Assembly: GCA_948777935.1 (NCBI GenBank)
Contig: CAQDYY010000001.1
Coordinates: forward strand, 372,001-436,000
Source of the DNA: an uncultured Clostridia bacterium
GTDB lineage: Bacteria; Bacillota; Clostridia; TANB77; CAG-508
Length of the DNA: 64,000 nt
Direction of reading: 5' to 3'
Part shown: positions 57,972-64,000 of the stretch, piece after piece
How positions within the stretch are numbered: the stretch's first letter is position 1
How the letters are laid out: the number at the start of each line of letters is the position of its first letter
Position numbers and translations under genes: made by a program
The notes under the pieces: model-generated
The model's input: the letters and a program-made list of their open reading frames with translations, nothing else
Told to the model about the DNA's origin: nothing
Databases searched by the model: none

Positions 57972-58173
57972 AGTGCTTCATCCCCAGTTCTTCTTCCATG
58001 TATTTTTTGAATTCTTCTAATGTACAATATCTTCCTGCTACAAAGTCTTCTTCTGCTTCTTTAAGTCCTTTTTCTATATATTGTCTGTATTCTCGGTCTT
58101 GTCTTGCTTTTTCTTGTAGATATTCTTTTAGATTAAATATCTTCTTTAGTTTTAGTTCTTTTACATTTATCAT
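57964..58173 (-). CDS. Antitoxin of RelE-like pair, copy 2
   Basis: The 69-residue protein is identical to copy 1 over residues 1-29 (MINVKELKLKKIFNLKEYLQ and onward), then diverges into EKGLKEAEEDFVAGRYCTLE. The start region and ribosome binding site are also the same, pointing to a recent tandem duplication followed by change or exchange of the toxin-facing part. Confidence 0.7.
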   Translation of the reverse strand: MINVKELKLKKIFNLKEYLQEKARQDREYRQYIEKGLKEAEEDFVAGRYCTLEEFKKYMEEELGMKHYD

Positions 58174-58319
58174 GTTTTCACATCCTTTCCTATTATAATT
58201 TACCACACAAGAACATATTATGCAATACTTTTTTGGCAAAATTTAAAAAGTAGCTTCACCATAGGGACGAGCAATGCTCTCCCCTATAGCTTTAACATGA
58301 AGCATCGTACTTTTCTATT

Positions 58320-59585
58320 TTAAAACAATCTTAATATATCATTATATGTTACAAATATTGTTAATCCTATTAATAACGCAAAACCTAATGTTTGAATTTT
58401 CATTTCTGTTTCTTCCTTTATAGGCTTTCTTCTTACTGCTTCTATTAAGTAAATTACTACTTTTCCTCCATCTAATGGTGGGAATGGAAGTAAGTTTGTA
58501 ACTCCAAGTGACAAAGATATAAGCGCTAATAAATAGATGAAATCTTCAATTCCTTGTGTTTTTGCAACCATTGTTGAAATTCCTATTGGCCCTGTTAATT
58601 GGTTTGTCGATACTTTTCCTGTAAATAACATCTTTAAGTTTTCAATAATTGAAGTAGAAAAATCTACTGTATTCCAAAAACCATAGTATACATTGTTTGC
58701 AAAGCTATCTTCTGCCTCTTTAAAACTAACTCCTAGTACATATGTGTTTGATGTTTGGGCATCTACTCTAATTTCTTTTATTTCTTCTTTTCTCCTAATT
58801 GTAAAATTAATTTCATTTGTTTCAGCTTCACTTATATAAGATACTACTTTATATGGATCATATTCTACATCATTACCATTTACTTTTAATATAATATCTC
58901 CTACTTCAATACCTTGTTTTTCAGCAGGGCTACTTGGGTATAGTGCCACTACCTCTGTTGTTAAGTTTTCTCCTTCTGTTCCTAAATAAATACCTGTATC
59001 TTTTCCTACTATCGTTTTTGGTTTTACTGTATATTCTAAAACTTCACCATTTCTTTTAACTTGTACTTTAACTTCTTCTCCTTTTGATTCCTCCATTATA
59101 TCTGTAATATCTTGTTTCATATGAACTTTTTTTCCATTGATACGTACAATTTCATCTCCTGATAGTATCCCTGCTTGCATTGCTCCATAGTCTTTCTCCA
59201 TAGTTTCAATAACTTGTGATACATTTCCACCAACTGCTGAAACTAAACAAAAGTATACTAATAATCCAAATACAATATTAACAGCTCCTCCAGCCATCAC
59301 TATTGCTATCCTTTTAGGAATACTTGTTTTACTAAAAGAACCTTCCTTTTCGGAACGTTCTTCTTCTCCTTCCATACTTACAAAACCACCTAATGGTATC
59401 AATCTTAAGGCATATTTAGTTTTGGTATTTTTACTTTTCCATATAGTAGGACCAAATCCAATTGCAAATTCATTTACAGTTACTTTACAAAGTTTTGCTA
59501 CAAGAAAATGCCCACCTTCATGTATTAAAATAAGAAATCCTAATAAAAAAATTACTTTTATTACTGTTATTAAAAAACTTAACAA
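58320..59585 (-). CDS. rseP: Site-2 protease RseP family metalloprotease
   Basis: The protein (421 aa) has the zinc HExxH motif in LILIHEGGHFLVAKL near residue 22, a PDZ domain (about residues 205-255, SPAEKQGIEVGDIILKVNG), and the second motif LLPFPPLDGGKVV near the C-terminus, among four membrane helices. It cuts transmembrane anti-sigma factors and signal peptides. It follows cdsA; no dxr lies between as it often does elsewhere. Confidence 0.94.
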   Translation of the reverse strand: MLSFLITVIKVIFLLGFLILIHEGGHFLVAKLCKVTVNEFAIGFGPTIWKSKNTKTKYALRLIPLGGFVSMEGEEERSEKEGSFSKTSIPKRIAIVMAGGAVNIVFGLLVYFCLVSAVGGNVSQVIETMEKDYGAMQAGILSGDEIVRINGKKVHMKQDITDIMEESKGEEVKVQVKRNGEVLEYTVKPKTIVGKDTGIYLGTEGENLTTEVVALYPSSPAEKQGIEVGDIILKVNGNDVEYDPYKVVSYISEAETNEINFTIRRKEEIKEIRVDAQTSNTYVLGVSFKEAEDSFANNVYYGFWNTVDFSTSIIENLKMLFTGKVSTNQLTGPIGISTMVAKTQGIEDFIYLLALISLSLGVTNLLPFPPLDGGKVVIYLIEAVRRKPIKEETEMKIQTLGFALLIGLTIFVTYNDILRLF

Positions 59586-59596
59586 ATAATCTCCTC

Positions 59597-60401
59597 CTAT
59601 AACAATTTAAGAAGTATATATGCAAATGGTGCAATAAAAATAACACTATCTATTCTATCTAACATTCCACCATGTCCTGGAATTAGATTACTAAAATCTT
59701 TTATTTCTACATATCTTTTTATACTTGATGCTGCAAAATCTCCTATTTGCCCAACAATACTTAAAATAATTTGTATTAACAATACTTTTATGTATGAAAA
59801 ATCAGTGTTAAATACATTATTAAATAAACAAGCTATTCCCAATCCAAATATAACTGCTCCTATTATTCCACCTATACAACCTTCTATTGTTTTATTTGGA
59901 CTAATTTTACTAAATTTATGTTTTCCTATTGCTTTTCCTATTAAATACGCTAATGTATCTGTTCCCCAAGCAGCAGCCAATAGAAACCATACTAATAATT
60001 TTCCATTTTCCATTGAATGTATTAATGGTACAAACATTAGAAATAGCGAAATATAGCAAATTCCAAAAAAGGTAATAGCTATATCATTTATATTTCTTTT
60101 CATATTACTTAGTATTACATGTAAAAATAATATTGTAATTCCTGCTGGAATTAGTATACTAACAATAGTCATTGCATGTTGTACTGGAATTATATGAATA
60201 AATGCTATTAATGCAGAGGCTACATATCCGAATCCAAATTACAGGATTTGCTTTTCCTTTGAATGCATTAAAATATTCATGTAAGCTTAATCCAGCAACA
60301 ATCGCAAATGTAACATCTACTACATAATTATTCCCTAAAACTAATAATATAACCACAAGTGGCATACCAACAAGTGCAGAAACCCATCTTTTTATATCCA
60401 T
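59597..60401 (-). CDS. cdsA: Phosphatidate cytidylyltransferase CdsA (one CGG shift site)
   Basis: The rebuilt 267-residue membrane enzyme makes CDP-diacylglycerol from phosphatidic acid and CTP. It has about eight helices and the C-terminal signature GHGGMLDRIDSVIF. The break is at CGG 60228-60230; skipping C gives VIWIGYVASALIAFIHIIP, continuing the third helix, while the zero frame reads into polar sequence and stops. It sits between uppS and rseP as usual. Confidence 0.92.
60228..60230 (-). other. CGG +1 shift site in cdsA
   Basis: ATT TGG ATT C GGA TAT GTA: skipping C gives Trp-Ile-Gly-Tyr-Val inside a membrane helix. Confidence 0.9.
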
Positions 60402-60416
60402 ATATCTTTACCTTTC

Positions 60417-61136
60417 TTATTTTCCCTTTTTTATAGTTCGGTTTTGATATTCTTTTATTGCTTCTAATAAATCTTCTTTTGTAAAATCTGGCCAATTCTT
60501 TTCCATAAATACAAATTCTGAATAAATGGTTTGCCATGGCAAGAACCCACTAGTTCTTATTTGTCCACTAGTTCTTATTATTAAATCTGGATCTGGTTGC
60601 CCACTAGTGTAAAGGTGATTACTTATCATTTCTTCTGAAATATCTTCTATTTTTAAATCACCTTTTTGTACACCCTCAGCAATTTCTTTTACTGCTTTTA
60701 CAATTTCTTGTCTTCCTCCATAGTTTAAAGCTATATTAAATACAACTCCTGTATTATTTTTAGTTCTTTCTATTGTTTTTTCAATGCCTTTTTGCAGACC
60801 TTTTGATAAAGCCTCTTTATCTCCTAACATTTTTACTTTGATATTTTCTGTATCTGCACGTTTTGCAAAATCATCTAAGTAAGTTTGTAACAGCATCATT
60901 AATGCTCCTACTTCTTCTTTTGTACGATTCCAATTTTCGGTAGAAAAAGCATATACTGTAAGATACTTTATTCCAATTTCATTTGCATATCTTACAATAT
61001 CTTCTAGTACTTTAGCTCCTTCTTTATGCCCTAGCTTAGGATCCATTCCTCTTTTTTTTGCCCATGTACGATTTCCATCCATAATAATTCCAATATGTTT
61101 TGGAAGTCTTGACATATCAATTTGTTCTATTGTCAT
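60417..61136 (-). CDS. uppS: Undecaprenyl diphosphate synthase
   Basis: The protein (239 aa) has the Asp-containing loop GIIMDGNRTWAKKRG at about residues 18-32, TVYAFSTENWNRT, and SGQPDPDLIIRTSGQIRTSG near the end. It condenses isoprenyl units to the 55-carbon wall-lipid carrier. Start ATG at 61136 follows AAGGAG. The SGQ segment is slightly extended (RTSGQIRTSGFLPWQ) compared with the usual RTSGExRLSNFLLWQ. Confidence 0.93.
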   Translation of the reverse strand: MTIEQIDMSRLPKHIGIIMDGNRTWAKKRGMDPKLGHKEGAKVLEDIVRYANEIGIKYLTVYAFSTENWNRTKEEVGALMMLLQTYLDDFAKRADTENIKVKMLGDKEALSKGLQKGIEKTIERTKNNTGVVFNIALNYGGRQEIVKAVKEIAEGVQKGDLKIEDISEEMISNHLYTSGQPDPDLIIRTSGQIRTSGFLPWQTIYSEFVFMEKNWPDFTKEDLLEAIKEYQNRTIKKGK

Positions 61137-61185
61137 TGTTTTCTCCTTATTTGTTGGGTAAATATATATTTGCCCATATAGTTTG

Positions 61186-61734
61186 CTATACACTCATAAT
61201 TTCTTTTTCTTTGTTATCTGTTATAGAATCAATTTCAGCTATTTTCTTATCTGTTATTTTTTGTATGTCTTCTTCTGCTGTTCTTAAATCATCTTCTGTA
61301 ATAACAGAATCTTTTTGCTGTTTTTTAAATTCATCTATTCCATCTCTACGAACCACACGTATAGCAACTTTTGCTTCTTCTGCCATTTTTTTAATGTCTT
61401 TTACTAATTCTTTTCTTCTTTCCTCGTTTAATTCTGGAAATGCTAGTCTAATTACTTTTCCGTCATTATTTGGATTTATTCCAATATCTGATGCCAATAT
61501 TGCTCTTTCAATTTCTTTTAATATTCCCATATCCCATGGTTGAATAACTATTAACCTTGCTTCTGGAACTGAAATTCCTGCTACTTGACTAATTGGTGTT
61601 TCTACACCATAGTAATCCACTTTTACTTTATTTAATATAGCAGGGTTTGCTCTTCCTGCTCTTACTGCTGCTAAATTTTCTACAAATACGCTAATTGTTT
61701 TTTCCATTTTTTCTTCTATAAATTTATAATCCAT
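61186..61734 (-). CDS. frr: Ribosome recycling factor
   Basis: The protein (182 aa) has the RRF pattern VENLAAVRAGRANPAIL, SVPEARLIVIQPWD and LTEERRKELVKDIKK-like LNEERRKELVKDIKKMAEEA. It splits post-termination ribosomes with EF-G. It lies between pyrH and uppS in the conserved order, with a dispersed repeat in the gap to pyrH. Confidence 0.96.
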   Translation of the reverse strand: MDYKFIEEKMEKTISVFVENLAAVRAGRANPAILNKVKVDYYGVETPISQVAGISVPEARLIVIQPWDMGILKEIERAILASDIGINPNNDGKVIRLAFPELNEERRKELVKDIKKMAEEAKVAIRVVRRDGIDEFKKQQKDSVITEDDLRTAEEDIQKITDKKIAEIDSITDNKEKEIMSV

Positions 61735-61760
61735 AACTATCTCCTTTATCTTTTTTTCTT

Positions 61761-61812
61761 AGGCACAGTGTGTAGGCTCACGAGTATTCTTAAACAATGG
61801 TGCCCCTACATT
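61761..61812. repeat. Dispersed ~52-bp repeat, copy E
   Basis: AGGCACAGTGTGTAGGCTC through TGGTGCCCCTACATT abuts the pyrH stop codon. It is the most divergent of the five copies. Confidence 0.8.
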
Positions 61813-62519
61813 TATTTTACAATAGTACCTATTTTTTCTCCTTTTACAATTTTAACCATATTTTCTGGTTTTGCAATTTCAAATACCATTAATGGAATTT
61901 GATTATCTCTACAAAGTGCTGTTGCTGTCGAATCCATTACTTTTAAGTCTTTTGTTAAAATATCTGTATATGATATTTCGTCATATTTAACTGCATTTGG
62001 ATCTATTTTAGGATCTGCTGAATAGACTCCATCAATAGTTTTTGCAAGTAAAATAATTTCTGCATTGATTTCTGCTGCACGAAGTGCTGCTCCTGTATCT
62101 GTAGAAAAATATGGGTTTCCTGTTCCACATGCAAATATAACGATTCTTCCTCTTTCTAAATGTTTTACTGCTTTTCTTCTAATATATGGTTCTGCAATTT
62201 GTCTCATTTCAATTGCTGTTTGAACTCTAGTTTTTAATCCTCTTGCTTCTAATGCATCTTGAAGTGCTAATGCATTCATTGTTGTTGCAAGCATTCCCAT
62301 GTAATCTGATGTTGTTCTTTCCATTTCATGCCCATATTTTCCTCTCCAGAAGTTTCCTCCTCCAACAACAATTCCAACTTCTACTCCTAAATCCACAACA
62401 TTTTTAATTTGGTCACATATGCTTCCTATAACATCAGCATATACACCTGTTTTTTTGTCTCCTGCTAATGCTTCTCCACTTAGCTTTAGTAAAACTCTTT
62501 TATATTTTACTTCCTCCAC
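61812..62519 (-). CDS. pyrH: UMP kinase
   Basis: The hexameric amino acid kinase-fold enzyme (235 aa) starts YKRVLLKLSGEALAG and contains VGIVVGGGNFWRG, YFSTDTGAALRAAEI and TTATALCRDNQIP-like DSTATALCRDNQIPLMVF. It phosphorylates UMP to UDP. It precedes frr; rpsB-tsf, its frequent upstream partners, are elsewhere in the window. Confidence 0.96.
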   Translation of the reverse strand: MEEVKYKRVLLKLSGEALAGDKKTGVYADVIGSICDQIKNVVDLGVEVGIVVGGGNFWRGKYGHEMERTTSDYMGMLATTMNALALQDALEARGLKTRVQTAIEMRQIAEPYIRRKAVKHLERGRIVIFACGTGNPYFSTDTGAALRAAEINAEIILLAKTIDGVYSADPKIDPNAVKYDEISYTDILTKDLKVMDSTATALCRDNQIPLMVFEIAKPENMVKIVKGEKIGTIVK

Positions 62520-62640
62520 AAAAATACACTCTCCCTATATTTATATTTTATCGTTTCCTATTCTATCATATATTCTTTAAATTTTGCACTACTTTTTAAG
62601 AAATTCTTAAATTTTATTAATTAGTTATTTTTAAATAAGA

Positions 62641-62692
62641 AAAATAGAGTCCTTAAGTAAATTTTATCAATTTTTTAAAGACTCTATTTTTC
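62641..62692 (-). terminator. Terminator of glmU
   Basis: AAAATAGAGTCCTT and AAAGACTCTATTTT form a long stem at the 3' end of glmU, followed on the minus strand by a T-run. Confidence 0.85.
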
Positions 62693-62693
62693 T

Positions 62694-63953
62694 CTATTTT
62701 CTATTCCAACCTTCTTTATTTGTTTGTCTTTGTCTTGCAATGGCAAGTGAATCATCTGGTACATCATCTGTTATTGTAGACCCTGCTGCAACAAATGTAT
62801 TTCTTCCTAAATTTACTGGTGCTACTAAATTTGTATTTGAACCAATAAAAGAATTTTCTCCTATTATAGTTTTACTTTTATTAAATCCATCGTAGTTGCA
62901 TGTAATTGTTCCACATCCAATGTTGGTTTTTCCACCAATTTCACAATCTCCCATATATGAAAGATGTGGTACTTTAGTGCCTTCTCCAATTATTGCTTTT
63001 TTTACTTCTACAAAACTTCCTATTTTTACTTTATCACTTAACCTACATCCTTCACGAATGTACGCATTTGGTCCAATTTCACAATCCTCTCCTATTATTA
63101 CCCCTGATTTAATAGTGGTATTTGGATGAATAACTGTATCTATTCCTATTTCTACATCATCATATATATATGTATTGTTAATATCTTCTATTGTTACACC
63201 ATTTTTCATATGTTCTGTATTAATTCTAAGTTGTAATGCCTTAGTTAAAATTTGTAAATCCATTCTATCATTTATTCCTAGCACTTCTGCATTATCTGAT
63301 ACTACAATAGAACCTGTTTTTAAGCCTTTATCATACATAATTTTAATAACATCTGTTAAATAATACTCTTTTTGTACATTATCATTATTTAATTCCTTTA
63401 GCGCACTTTGTAGTTCTTCTATATCAAAGCAATACATACCAAGGTTTACTTCTCTTATTTGTTGTTGTTCTAGTGTACAATCTTTGTGTTCAATAATTTG
63501 TTTAATATTACCTTTTTCGTCATGTATAATCTTTCCATAAGGTAATATATTATCATGAACCATTGTTAAAATTGTAGCACTTTCTCCCCTTTCATTTGAT
63601 ACTTCTACAAGTTTTTTTAAAGTTTCTGGTCTCATAATTGGATGATCTCCATTTAATACTAAAACCTTTCCTTTTCTTCCTTCTAATAATTTAGCTGCCT
63701 GTATAACAGCATGCCCTGTCCCTAATTGTTCCTCTTGCACTGCATATTTTACTGTATCTTTTAATACATCTTCTATTTGCTCTTTTTGGTATCCTACAAC
63801 AGTAATAACTTCTTCTATTCCTGCTCTTTTTACATTTTCTACCGCTCTTCTAATTATTTCTTTTCCATATATTTTATGTACTAATTTTGATTTTTTAGAT
63901 TTCATTCTTGTACCTTTTCCTGCTGCCATTACAATAGCTACTGCTTGTTCCAT
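62694..63953 (-). CDS. glmU: Bifunctional UDP-GlcNAc pyrophosphorylase / glucosamine-1-P acetyltransferase
   Basis: The protein (419 aa) has an N-terminal nucleotidyltransferase domain (VAIVMAAGKGTRMKSKKSKL, LVLNGDHPIM) and a C-terminal left-handed beta-helix with the acetyltransferase signature SYMGDCEIGGKTNIGCGTIT. It makes UDP-GlcNAc for peptidoglycan. It is roughly 35 residues shorter than the typical 455, mainly at the C-terminus and in the linker, but both active sites look intact. Confidence 0.94.
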   Translation of the reverse strand: MEQAVAIVMAAGKGTRMKSKKSKLVHKIYGKEIIRRAVENVKRAGIEEVITVVGYQKEQIEDVLKDTVKYAVQEEQLGTGHAVIQAAKLLEGRKGKVLVLNGDHPIMRPETLKKLVEVSNERGESATILTMVHDNILPYGKIIHDEKGNIKQIIEHKDCTLEQQQIREVNLGMYCFDIEELQSALKELNNDNVQKEYYLTDVIKIMYDKGLKTGSIVVSDNAEVLGINDRMDLQILTKALQLRINTEHMKNGVTIEDINNTYIYDDVEIGIDTVIHPNTTIKSGVIIGEDCEIGPNAYIREGCRLSDKVKIGSFVEVKKAIIGEGTKVPHLSYMGDCEIGGKTNIGCGTITCNYDGFNKSKTIIGENSFIGSNTNLVAPVNLGRNTFVAAGSTITDDVPDDSLAIARQRQTNKEGWNRK

Positions 63954-64000
63954 ATAACATCTATCCTTTCTAAAGTCTATCTACTTTTAGATTTACGTCC

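Noticed and set aside
10538..60401. Random assembly or homopolymer errors as the cause of the broken genes
   Set aside because: The breaks are not in homopolymers; all fourteen have the same extra C in an in-frame CGG before GGA or GGT, on both strands. A motif-specific sequencing artefact remains possible and is named as the main alternative.
10538..60401. Simple reassignment of CGG to another amino acid (as Trp or Gln elsewhere)
   Set aside because: A reassigned triplet would keep the zero frame, but here the downstream sequence is in the +1 frame.
10538..60401. Stop codon reassignment to rescue the truncated frames
   Set aside because: The family similarity changes frame at the CGG rather than continuing past the stop in the same frame; TAA, TAG and TGA all end normal genes here.

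Overview
The window comes from a low-GC Gram-positive bacterium (Bacillota, Clostridia-like). It is AT-rich, most genes lie on the minus strand behind AGGAGG-type ribosome binding sites, a T-box precedes valS, and it carries PolC, the Asp23/AmaP/DUF2273 envelope-stress set, PASTA kinase PrkC with phosphatase PrpC, and a clostridial-style BIG2/DUF6273 surface protein. I cannot name the genus. No rRNA, tRNA or CRISPR array was seen.

Layout. 1-10.4 kb: end of an MFS-like permease, a SleB-like hydrolase, a type III toxin-antitoxin (TA) locus (ToxIN), fhs, a PAP2-like protein, xseB-xseA-nusB, DUF2273-amaP-asp23, tsf and rpsB. 10.5-17.9 kb: T-box/valS, recG, rpmB, nth. 18-31 kb: a surface protein, a bactofilin-like membrane protein, the rlmN-prpC-prkC-rsgA-rpe operon interrupted by a second RNA-repeat/toxin locus (PBECR4-like), asd, and an island with a DUF1016 nuclease. 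31.8-46.2 kb: a GC-richer lysA, a cysteine desulfurase, ileS, an MgtA-like P-type ATPase, apt and assorted small or accessory genes. 46.3-57 kb: a third type III TA locus (CptIN/TenpIN-like), secA, rhodanese, an Rpn nuclease, a DnaA-box cluster, DUF1294, polC. 57-64 kb: a duplicated RelE-like TA pair, then rseP-cdsA-uppS-frr-pyrH-glmU.

Main observation. Eleven genes look frameshifted, several of them normally essential (valS, polC, secA, cdsA). All fourteen breaks have the same form: an in-frame CGG whose C is one base too many, followed directly by a glycine codon (10 GGA, 4 GGT). Skipping that C restores full-length proteins, with the conserved Gly at family motifs (RecG Walker A, SecA C-terminal zinc motif, RlmN C-terminus, Gly ahead of the ValRS KMSKS loop). 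By my reading every in-frame CGG in resident genes with recognisable homology is such a site, while dozens of CGG strings that straddle codons do no harm. CGG used as ordinary Arg appears only in lysA (4) and a PIN-domain gene (1), both probably foreign; one further CGG in a small orphan gene is ambiguous. The simplest reading is that this lineage does not decode CGG as Arg, and CGG-A/CGG-T is read as Gly with a +1 shift (out-of-frame tRNA-Gly or four-base decoding). A systematic sequencing artefact is the main alternative.

Other points of interest: three RNA-repeat/toxin loci share nearly the same promoter, and one pairs antitoxin-like repeats with a PBECR4-type nuclease. Five copies of a ~52-bp dispersed repeat occur, one translated inside a gene. 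Three long hairpin elements have copy-specific outer stems. An attenuator-like leader precedes a DapF-like gene.
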